Source: JAAYJK01 sp964501655
GTDB lineage: Bacteria; Bacillota; Syntrophomonadia; Syntrophomonadales; Syntrophomonadaceae
Assembly: GCA_964501655.1 (NCBI GenBank)
Contig: CAZCTN010000002.1
Location: forward strand, 1-64,000
Length of the DNA: 64,000 nt
Reading direction: 5' to 3'
Shown: positions 1-8,790 of the stretch, in pieces
Layout: every line of letters begins with the position of its first letter
Position numbering within the stretch: position 1 is the stretch's first letter
Made by a program: the position numbers and the translations under genes
Notes under the pieces: model-generated
Database searches by the model: none
Told to the model about the DNA's origin: nothing
What the model saw: only the letters and a program-made list of their open reading frames with translations

Positions 1-265
1 CTTCGGCTTCCCGCCGCGCAAGAGTTATCTTATCATCCACCGGACTAATTGTCAACAGATAAATCAACACTTCTTAAATAATCTATAAATATCGACTTTT
101 TCTGCACAATTCAAGCAAGTATTCCCTGGATTTAGCTTGACCCTTTTTATTATTTTAATGCATTTGATTCCCAATCACCAATGCCCCTTACCTTTAAATA
201 ACCTTGGATAAGAGGATTTTTCTCTTCATCCGGTTTTTATCACGGATAAATCTATTATTTTATCT

Positions 266-628
266 TCAATCGTCAACTGCCGAACTAGCTAAATTAACGC
301 CGGCTTTTAATCCGGTCTGGCCTGCCTTTCCTGCCGGCAGTTCCAGCACCTGGGCCGAATTTTTAACCACCGGGCTTATACGGCCCGGTCTCATCCCTTC
401 TATTATATGCAGCACCCGATAATCTGAAGTAAGGAATACCACGTCTATATCCATTTTCATCCCCAGGGTATGCACGGAGGAGCAGGGTATAATCAGCAGG
501 CCCTCCCCATCCGCCATTTGCTCTTTACCCAACAGCCCCTTGAGCCGGGTAAAAAAAGAATCAGCCAGGCAGCAATGACCGGCTATAACTTCTCCGTTCT
601 CTTGATTTATGATCCTTATTTTATGCAT
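266..628 (-). CDS. DUF192 family protein
   Basis: A 120-residue protein of the DUF192 family, a small beta-rich fold of unknown biochemical role found in bacteria and archaea. Family features visible are the hydrophobic run LLIIPCSSVHTLGMKMDIDVVF and the C-terminal VLELPAGKAGQTGLK stretch. The longer reading from 658 is less likely: the ATG at 628 has an AGGAG seven bases upstream. It is the last gene on the minus strand behind tadC, about 210 bases away, so it may be carried on the tad transcript; DUF192 genes are often seen beside tad pilus genes, but any role in pili is inference. No signal peptide is visible in this copy. Confidence 0.85.
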   Translation of the reverse strand: MHKIRIINQENGEVIAGHCCLADSFFTRLKGLLGKEQMADGEGLLIIPCSSVHTLGMKMDIDVVFLTSDYRVLHIIEGMRPGRISPVVKNSAQVLELPAGKAGQTGLKAGVNLASSAVDD

Positions 629-838
629 TGAAGAACTCCTGCCTATTAATACCGACAAACATCCAACCCAGGGATTTATTATTTCACCAATCCCTCCAAC
701 CTTGCCTTATGATGAAGCAAATACTCTCTGGGGTTAATCAACTATCCAGCTTCATTTACCGTTTCTTTGGCCGGGCACATCTTATTGCAGCCAGAGACAG
801 CATCCCCAGATGACAGTGGGAATGGCCGCACCTGTCAT

Positions 839-1726
839 CTAGAGGGTTTCCATGATATTGATAAAGGCGGGACCCAAAAGGATGATGAAAATGACCGGGA
901 ATATGAAAACTACCAGGGGAATCAGCATTTTGATGGGGGCCTTCATGGCCTTTTCCTCGGCCTGCATGCGCCGGGTCTCCCGGGCCTGACGGGACTGGAT
1001 CTCCAGGACATTGCCGATGCTGACTCCCAGCTGTTCCGCCTGTATTATAGCGGTGGTAAAGATGGTCACTTCATCTATGTTCAAGCGTTCGGACATGTCT
1101 TTCAGGGCTTCCCGGCGGGGCTTGCCCATGCCCATCTCCTGTATGGCTTTGGAAAATTCAACACTCAAGGGGCCGGGGTGCTTCTCCACCACCTTCTGCA
1201 GAGCCGCATCGAAACCCAGCCCGGCCTGTACGCTGATACTGAGCAGATCCAGAAAGTTGGGCAATCCTTTTAAAACCTCGTCTTCTCTGCGGTTGACCAC
1301 CGATTTCAGCCACAGGTCAGGCAGCAGCAGGCCAGCGGCGGCAATAAGCAGAAGATGGAGCATATTCCGGCTTAATATCCCTACAACCACAGCTATCGTG
1401 AAAATAACATATTTTAATACCAGGTAGCTGTCGCCGTTTAATCCATAGGGATTGCCGGCGGTCCGCAGTCTGGCGTTATAGGCGTCTTTCTCATTTTTCG
1501 GTATTAGCCGCTTGAATATTCCGGACAGGGTATCCATGGTCCGGCTGATCACCCGGGTTCTAAAGCCCAGCTGCAGTTCCGGAGGCAGGTAGATCTTTTC
1601 CTCCTTCACCGTATAAGCCACCAGGCGCTCCCGGGTGATGATCTGCTCCCGGTTGATATTATAGAGGTAACCCAGTATAAAAGAAGTTACCATTATCGCC
1701 AGCAAACTGATAATAACTAATTCCAT
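839..1726 (-). CDS. tadC: Tad pilus inner-membrane platform protein TadC
   Basis: A 295-residue type II secretion F-domain membrane protein, one half of the TadB/TadC platform on which the TadA ATPase polymerises Flp pilin. An N-terminal membrane segment (residues 1-20), a hydrophobic pair near residues 105-135, the cytoplasmic helical F domain (about 155-260, with QAGLGFDAALQKV and QAEQLGVSIGNVL) and a C-terminal membrane segment match the family in order and length. The start is fixed by GGAGG eight bases upstream. It follows tadB by 24 bases in the same operon. The stop codon lies inside a 9-bp inverted repeat (808-816 with 832-840) that might act as a weak 3' end; no T-run follows it. Confidence 0.93.
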   Translation of the reverse strand: MELVIISLLAIMVTSFILGYLYNINREQIITRERLVAYTVKEEKIYLPPELQLGFRTRVISRTMDTLSGIFKRLIPKNEKDAYNARLRTAGNPYGLNGDSYLVLKYVIFTIAVVVGILSRNMLHLLLIAAAGLLLPDLWLKSVVNRREDEVLKGLPNFLDLLSISVQAGLGFDAALQKVVEKHPGPLSVEFSKAIQEMGMGKPRREALKDMSERLNIDEVTIFTTAIIQAEQLGVSIGNVLEIQSRQARETRRMQAEEKAMKAPIKMLIPLVVFIFPVIFIILLGPAFINIMETL

Positions 1727-1750
1727 GTCTTCCTCCCGGTTAAGTATCTC

Positions 1751-2707
1751 CTAAAATTCAATGTTGACGATCCGACTGATAACATAAGCCCCTACTATTT
1801 CCATAACTATAGCGGTTCCCAACATGGCCAGGCCCCGGCTGTCCTGGAACAGGAAATATATATGCTCCGGATTGATAACCAGCATAGCAGCCAACAGTAC
1901 CACCGGCAATAAGCCAACTACTAATCCAGACATCTTGCCCTGGGCGGTCAGTACCTTAACCTGCTTCTTGATCCGGGCCCGGTCCCGCATGGTATCACCG
2001 ATATTATCCAGAATATGGGCCAGGTTGCCCCCCACCTGTTTCTGGATAATTATGCCGCTGATGACCATATCCAGCTCCTCGCTGTTGACCCTCTCCCCCA
2101 AATGCAGCAGGGATTCTTCCTGGTTGAAGCCCAGATTCATCTCCCGCAGGCACCACTCAAATTCAGTAGAAATGGGAGGCGGCATCTCCTTTACCACCGT
2201 TTCCATGGCCTGCTGAAAGCCAAACCCGGCCCGGAGGGCATTGGCCATGATGACCAGGGAGTCGGCCAGCTGCATTTCAAAGGAATGCAGTCTCTTATCC
2301 TTTTTTATTGTTATATACATCCAGGGTCCGATCATAGCCAGAACCAGGACTACCACCGCCAGCCAGAAGTTGGCACTTACTATAAAGGTGAGGATGGGAA
2401 GCAGGATTATGGCTCCCAGGCTGATGGTTATATATTCCTCTCCTTTCAGGGGTATACCGGCGGTTACCAGCCGGGCCTGCAGCTGGGCGGTAAAGGAACG
2501 GGCGGCAAAAAGAGCCGAGACCGAACTTACCGTTGCTTTAAAAGCAACTCCCACCGTGAGCTTCTCCCCGTCTTTTATCTGCTGGCTTTTTCCTACAACA
2601 CTTTCCAACCGCTCCTTGTATACATCCCGGGTAGAGAATATCTTTTTTACCCCGCTAAAAGCAAAGAACACGGCCAGGAAAATGAACAGGACTATCATGT
2701 ACTGCAT
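1751..2707 (-). CDS. tadB: Tad pilus inner-membrane platform protein TadB
   Basis: A 318-residue type II secretion F-family protein, partner of TadC in the pilus assembly platform of the cytoplasmic membrane. Membrane segments lie at residues 2-20, about 95-140, and near the C terminus (about 262-285 and 295-312). The F domain between them carries MANALRAGFGFQQAMETV and IIIQKQVGGNLAHILDNI, typical of TadB. AGGAGG lies eight bases before the ATG. It sits 33 bases after tadA and 24 before tadC, the canonical tadA-B-C order. Identification as TadB rather than TadC rests on position and length as well as sequence. Confidence 0.93.
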   Translation of the reverse strand: MQYMIVLFIFLAVFFAFSGVKKIFSTRDVYKERLESVVGKSQQIKDGEKLTVGVAFKATVSSVSALFAARSFTAQLQARLVTAGIPLKGEEYITISLGAIILLPILTFIVSANFWLAVVVLVLAMIGPWMYITIKKDKRLHSFEMQLADSLVIMANALRAGFGFQQAMETVVKEMPPPISTEFEWCLREMNLGFNQEESLLHLGERVNSEELDMVISGIIIQKQVGGNLAHILDNIGDTMRDRARIKKQVKVLTAQGKMSGLVVGLLPVVLLAAMLVINPEHIYFLFQDSRGLAMLGTAIVMEIVGAYVISRIVNIEF

Positions 2708-2740
2708 TCCATTAACCTCCTATATTATAGAAGCAAGATA

Positions 2741-4063
2741 CTAGGCAAAAAATTCATCCGGGATGACTATCCCCGCCGTTCTTAGTTTATCCAGGCATTT
2801 GGGTTTGATCCCGGTAGCCCGGTGACGCCCCTGCACCCGGCCCCGCTCATCCACTCCGGTCTGATCAAAGATAAAGATGTCCTGCAGGGTGATGATGTCA
2901 GTTTCCATACCCACTACCTCAGTAATATGAGTAATTTTCCGGGTGCCGTCGGACAGACGGCTCTGGTGCACGATGAAATCCACCGCTGAAGAAATCTGTT
3001 CCCGGATGGCCTTCATAGGCATCTCCACCCCGGCCATCAAGACCATGGTCTCCAGCCGAGCCAGGGCATCCCGGGGGGCATTGGCATGAACAGTAGACAG
3101 TGAACCATCATGGCCGGTGTTCATGGCCTGCAGCATGTCCAGGGTCTCCCCGCCGCGCACCTCGCCGATAACGATGCGGTCAGGGCGCATACGCAGAGAG
3201 TTGCGGACCAAGTCGCGGATGGCAATTTCCCCCCGCCCGTCTATGTTAGGGGGGCGGGTTTCCAGAGTCACAACATGCTCCTGATTCAGAACCAGTTCAG
3301 CCGAGTCTTCTATGGTAATAATACGCTCGTCATGAGGGATGTAGCCGGAAATAATATTCAAGGTGCTGGTCTTACCAGCCCCGGTGCCTCCAGATACAAT
3401 TATGGACATGCGCCCTCGAACACAGGCTTCCAGGAACTTGGCCATATGAGAGGTCATGGTATTGTTCCGGATCAAATCAGCGGTTTTCAGAAGATTCTTG
3501 GAAAACTTGCGGATAGTCAATACACAGCCATTCAGAGCCAGGGGGGGTATTATAGCATTTACCCGGGAGCCGTCCGGCAGGCGGGCATCCACCATGGGCA
3601 TGCTCTCATCCAGGCGCCGTCCCAGGGGAGAAATAATGCGTTCGATGACCGTATGCAAATGCAGGTCGTCCCGGAACACAACATTTACCAGTTCAATTTT
3701 GCCCCGTTTCTCCACATAGACCTGTTTGGGGCCGTTGACCATTATTTCCGATATACTCTCATCCCGCAAAAGAGGGCTCAAGGGTCCAAACTCCAGGACC
3801 TCATCGGTAACCTGTTTGATGATCAATTCCCGCTCACTGCGGGGCAGGTTGTCATAATCATTTTCTATTATGGCATCGGTAATGCCCCGGATCCTGTTTT
3901 CAGTTTCCTCCCGGCCCCGGCTGTTGAAAGTCTCCTGCCCTATCTCCCGGATTATCTCCCGGTGGATCTGGTAGACGATTTCCAGGTAGCGGGAAGATGC
4001 CGACTCCTTGGGACTATTGGGGATTATAACCTGATCGCTTTGCAGTCGAGCTAAAAGAGACAT
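2741..4063 (-). CDS. tadA: Tad pilus assembly ATPase TadA/CpaF
   Basis: A 440-residue secretion ATPase of the VirB11/PilT superfamily that powers Flp pilus assembly from the cytoplasmic side of the membrane. The N-terminal domain (about 60-180) is followed by the RecA-like core with Walker A SGGTGAGKTSTL, an Asp box with ITIEDSAEL, Walker B region RPDRIVIGEVRGGE and the His box TGHDGSLSTVHANAP. The lineage-typical C terminus EVVGMETDIITLQDIF is present. Length is normal for CpaF. It starts 20 bases after tadZ. An AGGTGG precedes the ATG by nine bases. Confidence 0.96.
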   Translation of the reverse strand: MSLLARLQSDQVIIPNSPKESASSRYLEIVYQIHREIIREIGQETFNSRGREETENRIRGITDAIIENDYDNLPRSERELIIKQVTDEVLEFGPLSPLLRDESISEIMVNGPKQVYVEKRGKIELVNVVFRDDLHLHTVIERIISPLGRRLDESMPMVDARLPDGSRVNAIIPPLALNGCVLTIRKFSKNLLKTADLIRNNTMTSHMAKFLEACVRGRMSIIVSGGTGAGKTSTLNIISGYIPHDERIITIEDSAELVLNQEHVVTLETRPPNIDGRGEIAIRDLVRNSLRMRPDRIVIGEVRGGETLDMLQAMNTGHDGSLSTVHANAPRDALARLETMVLMAGVEMPMKAIREQISSAVDFIVHQSRLSDGTRKITHITEVVGMETDIITLQDIFIFDQTGVDERGRVQGRHRATGIKPKCLDKLRTAGIVIPDEFFA

Positions 4064-4083
4064 ATATGCATCCCACCTTAAAC

Positions 4084-5268
4084 TTATTTACTCTGGTCGA
4101 TGGTATTGAATAATTCTACAATACTCCTGGATATGGGGGCTTTGGGACTCATATTCAAAAAGGGAGTGCCCCGGTTGACTGATGATACGGTTATTTTAAA
4201 ATCACTGGGGATGGAAGCAGCTATTTTCATGCCCAGCACCTGCTCCACATCTGCCGGTTCCAAACCCACCGAGAGAGAGGAAGATCGATTCAGTACCAGA
4301 CGGGTACGAGGCAGCATCTTCAGTGATTCCAGTATGTCTATCCCCTTTTTAATATTCTTGATGGTGGGGATGTCCAGGGAAATCAGGAGCAAAACCACAT
4401 CCGACATCTCCAGGGCGGTCAGAGTAGTATCGTCCAGGAAAGTGGGGGTATCCACTATAGTATAACTGTACATCTGCCGGCAGATCTTGAGCACCGTCTC
4501 GACTCCGAAGGAGGTCACCAGTTCCCCCAGCTCCGGTTTATGGGGAGCAGACAAGACTTTGACCCCACTGCGTTCATAAAAATACTCGTCCACCAGGTCA
4601 GCAGTCAGTTCACCAGATTCCTGCATCAACTCGGCGATAGTCTTGCGGGGATTTATATTCATCATCAGGCTGATATCCCCGAACTGCAGGTCCAAATCTA
4701 CCAGAGCCACCTCGTTTTGGTGCCGGGCAGCTGCTGCTACCGCCAGGTTGGTAGAAATTATACTCTTGCCCACCCCGCCTTTATTACCGAACACCGTAAC
4801 GATTTTAGAGGCCTGCAAGACCGGCTGGGATTTGCCCAGCACCCCGCTGTCCTTGGCCGGCTCCGCGGTTTCCTTCCGGCTCTCGGCAGTTATTCGGTAG
4901 GCTTCAGCCACTTGTTTAACCGTACTGATCAATTCCCCATCCGATACCGGTTTAAGCAAGATCTCCCTCACCCCGGCCTGCATGGCCCGTTTGAGCAAGC
5001 TTACGTTTTCCTCCTGGGCCAACAGAACCACTCCCGTGGAGGGATATTTCAGATTTATGTCCAGGGCTACTTCAAAGTTGTCCCGGTCGGACAAATCCGC
5101 ATCTATGATCAAAACTTCCGGCCTGGTATCGGCCATCATCTCCAACACTTCCGAACCCCGGCCCGCTTCCCCGATCACATCGATGTCCGGGTCTCCTTCC
5201 AGTATATTAAGCAGGTATTCGCGGTTTTCCCCGTCGGCATCTGCCAGCAGCACCCGTATGGTTTTCAT
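4084..5268 (-). CDS. tadZ: Pilus assembly protein TadZ/CpaE: receiver-like plus MinD-like ATPase
   Basis: A 394-residue protein with an N-terminal response-regulator-like domain (residues 1-120; VLIIDADLSDRDN holds the putative acceptor Asp) and a ParA/MinD-type ATPase (from about 153) with deviant Walker A VFGNKGGVGKSIISTNLA. In characterised Tad systems this protein marks the pole where the pilus machine assembles. The receiver retains an acidic pocket, LLADADGEN, and the switch lysine in LLKPVSD, so phosphorylation remains possible, which is not always the case in TadZ. The start has AGAGGTGA upstream. Neighbours are cpaB (46 bases) and tadA (20 bases). Confidence 0.94.
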   Translation of the reverse strand: MKTIRVLLADADGENREYLLNILEGDPDIDVIGEAGRGSEVLEMMADTRPEVLIIDADLSDRDNFEVALDINLKYPSTGVVLLAQEENVSLLKRAMQAGVREILLKPVSDGELISTVKQVAEAYRITAESRKETAEPAKDSGVLGKSQPVLQASKIVTVFGNKGGVGKSIISTNLAVAAAARHQNEVALVDLDLQFGDISLMMNINPRKTIAELMQESGELTADLVDEYFYERSGVKVLSAPHKPELGELVTSFGVETVLKICRQMYSYTIVDTPTFLDDTTLTALEMSDVVLLLISLDIPTIKNIKKGIDILESLKMLPRTRLVLNRSSSLSVGLEPADVEQVLGMKIAASIPSDFKITVSSVNRGTPFLNMSPKAPISRSIVELFNTIDQSK

Positions 5269-5314
5269 ATACTATCACCTCTCACTTTACATGCTCTCCC
5301 GTGAATACATCTAT

Positions 5315-6034
5315 TTAAGGCTGAATAAAGTTGTTGACTTTATAGGCCGGCAGACTGTATTTGGAATCATCCACCGGTGACCTGAGCATCAGGCGAATAG
5401 ACCCCTGTTCTCCGGCCAGGATCAAGGGCCGGGCTTCTTCCGGAGTAACGGCCAGAGTCAGAGTCTTGACTTCTCCTGTACCTTCCTTGCCAGCGGCGGC
5501 TGCTTTGGCTCCTACGGACAATACCTCGATATCCTGCAGGACCAGCACCGTGGTGGCAGAATTACCAGCCGAACCTGCCGTCTCTATATCCACGGTTACC
5601 ATAACATCCACATGATCTCCGGGCTGGATGTTGTAGGATACGGCAGATATTTCGTTAACCGCTATGGCTACCGCTCTTTTATTCAGTGGCACACTGTAAG
5701 CCAGGCGGGATACCTTCTCTTTTTCTCCCACCAGTTTCTCCTTGATGATCTCTTCTCCGGCAGCTATATCACTGATGGATATTTTGCCGGCTGCATCGGC
5801 AGTATCTCTTACCCCATTGGGATGAGCATAACGAGCCGGTATTTCCACGGTCATTAATTGAGCCGATTTTATCACCTCATTGGCGGCAATGGGCTGGGCC
5901 GCTCGCACCACCGTCACCAGGTCATCAGGCCGGTATTTCTCCTCGACCTGTCCCAGGTACAGGTAAAACAAAGCGGCTGCAATCAAACCGCAGCCTATGG
6001 AAATGATCCAGTATTTTTTTACTCCTTTAAACAA
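5315..6034 (-). CDS. cpaB: Flp pilus assembly protein CpaB (RcpC)
   Basis: A 239-residue protein with one N-terminal membrane anchor (about residues 10-27) and an SAF domain (AAQPIAANEVIKSAQLMTVE) followed by the RcpC/CpaB domain (AVAIAVNEISAVSYNIQPGD). In diderms CpaB works with the CpaC secretin; no secretin gene is seen in this locus, as is usual in Firmicutes, so here it probably acts at the outer face of the cytoplasmic membrane or wall. The predicted start is TTG at 6034, with GGGAG nine bases upstream; no ATG fits. It lies between the TadG-like gene and tadZ. Confidence 0.92.
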   Translation of the reverse strand: MFKGVKKYWIISIGCGLIAAALFYLYLGQVEEKYRPDDLVTVVRAAQPIAANEVIKSAQLMTVEIPARYAHPNGVRDTADAAGKISISDIAAGEEIIKEKLVGEKEKVSRLAYSVPLNKRAVAIAVNEISAVSYNIQPGDHVDVMVTVDIETAGSAGNSATTVLVLQDIEVLSVGAKAAAAGKEGTGEVKTLTLAVTPEEARPLILAGEQGSIRLMLRSPVDDSKYSLPAYKVNNFIQP

Positions 6035-6056
6035 CCCTACCGGCTCCCTTCACTAG

Positions 6057-7031
6057 TTATTCGCATAATACCCTGGTATAAACTCCATTATCAACGATAC
6101 TGTCATCAATTTCCGCCCCGGTTACGTAATAAGGTTTGACAAACTGCCCGGTAATGTAATTGTCATTCCCGTTGCCGGTGTAATCCATTATAAAAAATGC
6201 CGCAAAACTGGTAACATGAAAGTTCTTCTTGTCTTCCATATATCCCACCGGAACCACTACCAATCGGGGGCAATCAGGATCATAATCATAAGGGTTACAC
6301 TCCCGGTCGCATTCAGCTGCGCAGAGATCCATACGATACTTGATGGCGTTCTTATTGGCAGAATTCATATTACCGTTTTCTTCCAGTATGAGGGTATCAT
6401 AGCCTATGGTACCCTTCCCATCGTATCCATAGGTAAGATATTTTTCATAGGTGCTCGATCCACCGTTGCCGCCGGTCAGGGACTCAAGATCCAGGGAACC
6501 ATACCATCCCTGATCTCCGCTTCCTCCGCCTTCCTTCATAACCATGGGTTCATTATATTTTATATCCTCCTGTAATACCCCGATAGGAACTACACCCGTA
6601 CCTGCCCCTAGTTTGGTGGCCGAACCCACCCGGGCCTTGGCATGAGCTTTTACCTGCCCGGTATTTATTCCCAGAGCCCGGGCAAAAAACAAATCCATCT
6701 CCCGGTCAACGTCTCCGGTGACAGAATAGGCTTTACTGCCATCCACGTTGTAGTCCAGATCAAAGGTAACGTCATCTAAAGCAATCCCGTTGGCCTGAAC
6801 GTAAGTCTGGGCTACTGTCAAAGCGGAAGCGGGATTATCCGGCAGTTCTCCTACTCCGGCCAGCACCGCCGCGTCCACGGCATTGGAAGCCTTCATCCGA
6901 GCTGCATATACCATTCCGGCATCTACTACCAGAGCTGCCGCCCCCATTATCACTACTAAACCCAGAGCCACCAGTACCATAACTGCGCCTGATTCATCTT
7001 TTATCAGCTTAATGAATCTTCTACCTGGCAC
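6057..7031 (-). CDS. TadG-like pilus assembly protein
   Basis: About 324 residues with the TadE/TadG N-terminal signature: a short basic stretch, DESGAVMVLVALGLVVIMG as pseudopilin-like membrane segment, then DAAVLAGVGELP, the conserved patch of the TadG-like N-terminal domain. The remaining extracellular part is unrecognised, with a Cys-rich patch (CAAECDRECNPYDYDPDC). A reading from ATG 7055 overlaps tadE, but the GTG at 7031 is preceded by GGAGGAGGGG five bases away and gives the expected short basic N terminus, so it is preferred. It probably is a minor component of the pilus tip or base. Cotranscribed with tadE (20 bases). Confidence 0.88.
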   Translation of the reverse strand: MPGRRFIKLIKDESGAVMVLVALGLVVIMGAAALVVDAGMVYAARMKASNAVDAAVLAGVGELPDNPASALTVAQTYVQANGIALDDVTFDLDYNVDGSKAYSVTGDVDREMDLFFARALGINTGQVKAHAKARVGSATKLGAGTGVVPIGVLQEDIKYNEPMVMKEGGGSGDQGWYGSLDLESLTGGNGGSSTYEKYLTYGYDGKGTIGYDTLILEENGNMNSANKNAIKYRMDLCAAECDRECNPYDYDPDCPRLVVVPVGYMEDKKNFHVTSFAAFFIMDYTGNGNDNYITGQFVKPYYVTGAEIDDSIVDNGVYTRVLCE

Positions 7032-7051
7032 ATTATCCCCTCCTCCGATTA

Positions 7052-7456
7052 TCATTTATTCTCTATCCTCATTACGTATTCGGCCGACAGATTCATGGGG
7101 TCTGGAACAATACTGCTGATAATAGGAGTAATAATATCTATTTCATACTCAATTCGTACTGTCAGCGGATCGCCAATAACGCGAGCAACTGGAGTAATAG
7201 TTATATCGGCATTGGTGATATTCAGGAACGAGTCATTGGTAGTGATGTGATCTTTAATATCAGCATCACTCATCCCGACTACTCCGTATCTAACCCCTTC
7301 CCGGGCCAGGTCATGAATTATCATGTAGGCCCCCAGTACTCTTCCAAACTCAATAATGGCAAATAATATCAACAGGAGCACCGGGAGAATTATAGCCATC
7401 TCCACCATGCTCTGGGCTTTTTGAGATTGAAATATCTTTTTTATAATTCTTTTCAT
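7052..7456 (-). CDS. tadE: TadE-family pseudopilin
   Basis: About 134 residues. KKIFQSQKAQSMVEMAIIL is the TadE-like processing region (prepilin peptidase is expected to cut before the hydrophobic stretch with the conserved E), followed by LLLILFAIIEFGRVLGAYMI, the hallmark TadE membrane segment and its ARE motif (HDLAREGVRYGV). TadE is a minor pseudopilin matured by the prepilin peptidase encoded just upstream. ATG 7456 with GGTGA five bases before it is preferred over the GTG pair at 7468/7465. Confidence 0.9.
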   Translation of the reverse strand: MKRIIKKIFQSQKAQSMVEMAIILPVLLLILFAIIEFGRVLGAYMIIHDLAREGVRYGVVGMSDADIKDHITTNDSFLNITNADITITPVARVIGDPLTVRIEYEIDIITPIISSIVPDPMNLSAEYVMRIENK

Positions 7457-7547
7457 ATCATTCACCACTTTGTAAAGTAAAGCCGATTTGCACCGAGCTT
7501 CAATGACGGCGGAATCGCGGTTGCACTTATACTCCCGACATTTTATT

Positions 7548-8078
7548 TCACATTAATGATAGTGAAAAGTAAGCGCTGACCGCTCCCAGGGCTATGGCCA
7601 GGGCGTAGGGGAAATAGACTCCGGAGTTGCTGGCCTCAACCGAATACTTCATTTTCTGCACTTTAAACAAGGCTAAGAGAAAACCCGCCCAAAGCCGGTG
7701 CAGGGTCTTGCCCAGCTCTCCTTTGGCTATCAGCAAGATTACCGCTATTAATCCGCCCCAGAGGGCCATAAAAATAAAAGTGTGGAAAGCAAACAATGCT
7801 CCCTTAAAGGCTCCCACTACACCCAGCAGTTTCACATCTCCAGCCCCCATGCCTCCCATGGCAAAGGGGATAAAGAGCAGGGCTATCCCGGCCAGGAGGC
7901 CTTTAATTGAAAATAATAATCCGTCCAAGCTACCGGCAAAAGTATTCCATCCCGTACCAAGGATCAACGCCACCAGAATGAGCACGTTAGGAATCCTTCT
8001 TTCTCGCTGGTCAAAAACCACTGCTACTAGTAGCATTAATCCCATTATAATATCGCTGAGGACCGATTCGATATTCAT
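7548..8078 (-). CDS. tadV: Prepilin peptidase (A24 family, TadV/CpaA)
   Basis: A 176-residue membrane aspartic peptidase that processes Flp prepilins and TadE. Both catalytic Asp motifs are visible: VVFDQRERRIPN near residue 23 and GGMGAGDVKLLG near residue 80 (the GxGD motif). Six or so hydrophobic segments are present and there is no N-terminal methyltransferase domain, as expected for the short TadV type. It lies between flp1 and tadE. The hairpin at 8117-8146 separates it from flp1 and may lower its expression compared with the pilin. Confidence 0.93.
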   Translation of the reverse strand: MNIESVLSDIIMGLMLLVAVVFDQRERRIPNVLILVALILGTGWNTFAGSLDGLLFSIKGLLAGIALLFIPFAMGGMGAGDVKLLGVVGAFKGALFAFHTFIFMALWGGLIAVILLIAKGELGKTLHRLWAGFLLALFKVQKMKYSVEASNSGVYFPYALAIALGAVSAYFSLSLM

Positions 8079-8116
8079 AATGTTCTGGTCCTCCCATATT
8101 TTAGTAATAAAAACTC

Positions 8117-8146
8117 GGTTATGCCTTGCAGGTGCAAGGCATAACC
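8117..8146 (-). terminator. Hairpin after flp1 (terminator/processing stem)
   Basis: A perfect 12-bp inverted repeat, GGTTATGCCTTG with CAAGGCATAACC around a 6-base loop. On the minus strand it is followed after a short gap by GTTTTTATT. It lies 35 bases after the flp1 stop and before the prepilin peptidase gene, so it likely ends or stabilises most flp1 transcripts and lets a fraction read into the assembly genes. Confidence 0.7.
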
Positions 8147-8180
8147 TTAATGCCTTTTGCCTTTGTAGAACAATTCGAAT

Positions 8181-8345
8181 CTAATTGAGGCCGTTACCAA
8201 CTTCATTTACTTTATTCCCGACTTTTCCTCCTAAAAATGTAAAAGCACCTATACACGCAATTGCTATAAATACTAATATCAGCGCATATTCAGCCATGCC
8301 CTGTCCTTCTTCTTCGAGAACTAGTCTTTTAATGGTATTCATCAT
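8181..8345 (-). CDS. flp: Flp-family type IVc prepilin (flp1)
   Basis: A 54-residue prepilin. It begins MMNTIKRLVLEEEGQG, then MAEYALILVFIAIACIGAF. Cleavage is expected after Gly14 or Gly16 within EEEGQGMAEY; the Glu-Tyr pair typical of mature Flp pilin (E19-Y20) is present and a single hydrophobic helix follows. GGAGGTGAGAGAGA leads into the two adjacent ATGs. It is the first gene of the main tad operon and is followed by a hairpin, the usual arrangement for the abundant major pilin. Confidence 0.92.
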   Translation of the reverse strand: MMNTIKRLVLEEEGQGMAEYALILVFIAIACIGAFTFLGGKVGNKVNEVGNGLN

Positions 8346-8790
8346 TCTCTCTCACCTCCTATTCAATCCAAATAGTGTATCCACTTCTATCTTAGCCTCA
8401 TTCTTCCATATCATCAATAGTTTTTCTGTACTAAAGTATAAATTCTTAGTACCTTTGGTCAGGGACAAGGGCCAAAAGCCCTATTGACCCCTAAGTGAGG
8501 CAAACGGCAAAAATCAGCATTTCATACAGATGCCTCTGGCGTTCAAAATGAGACTAATAGACGTATTTATATTATTGTATAAAGCAATTCGTATTAAAAT
8601 AGTCTATGCGGTTTATTTTGTAGTAATAATTTAGACTATTCCGTCAGGGTATTTATAGTCCATAAGTATTAGTTCCTGTCTCTAGGCTAATTATCGCTAT
8701 TGCGGATGGAAAGGTTTACAGTTATCATTTAAGCAGGAATGTACTAAAGGGTGATATAGTCATGCTCGGGGCTGAAGGGGAGTTGGGTAT
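8346..8790. other. Divergent intergenic region, flp1 / lipoprotein
   Basis: A 445-base AT-rich gap between two divergent genes. It holds the candidate flp1 promoter, an imperfect stem on the minus strand in which GGTCA/TGACC flank AGGGC...GCCCT (about 8449-8494), and a longer-range GAGGCA/TGCCTC pairing (about 8500-8545). I looked for a cyclic-di-GMP riboswitch core and did not find one. No open frame worth calling. Confidence 0.5.
8435..8462 (-). promoter_or_regulatory. Candidate SigA-type promoter of flp1
   Basis: On the minus strand CTGACC (-35) is followed after 16 bases by TATACT (-10), about 90 bases upstream of the flp1 start. The -10 matches 5 of 6 and the -35 4 of 6 consensus bases. 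This is a pattern match only. Confidence 0.4.

Noticed and set aside
767..1273. Open frame of 168 codons on the plus strand opposite tadC
   Set aside because: Antisense shadow of tadC; no ribosome site and no family-like sequence.
8346..8790. Possible cyclic-di-GMP riboswitch upstream of flp1
   Set aside because: Some GC-rich stems exist, but the conserved core of the GEMM motif could not be found on either strand.
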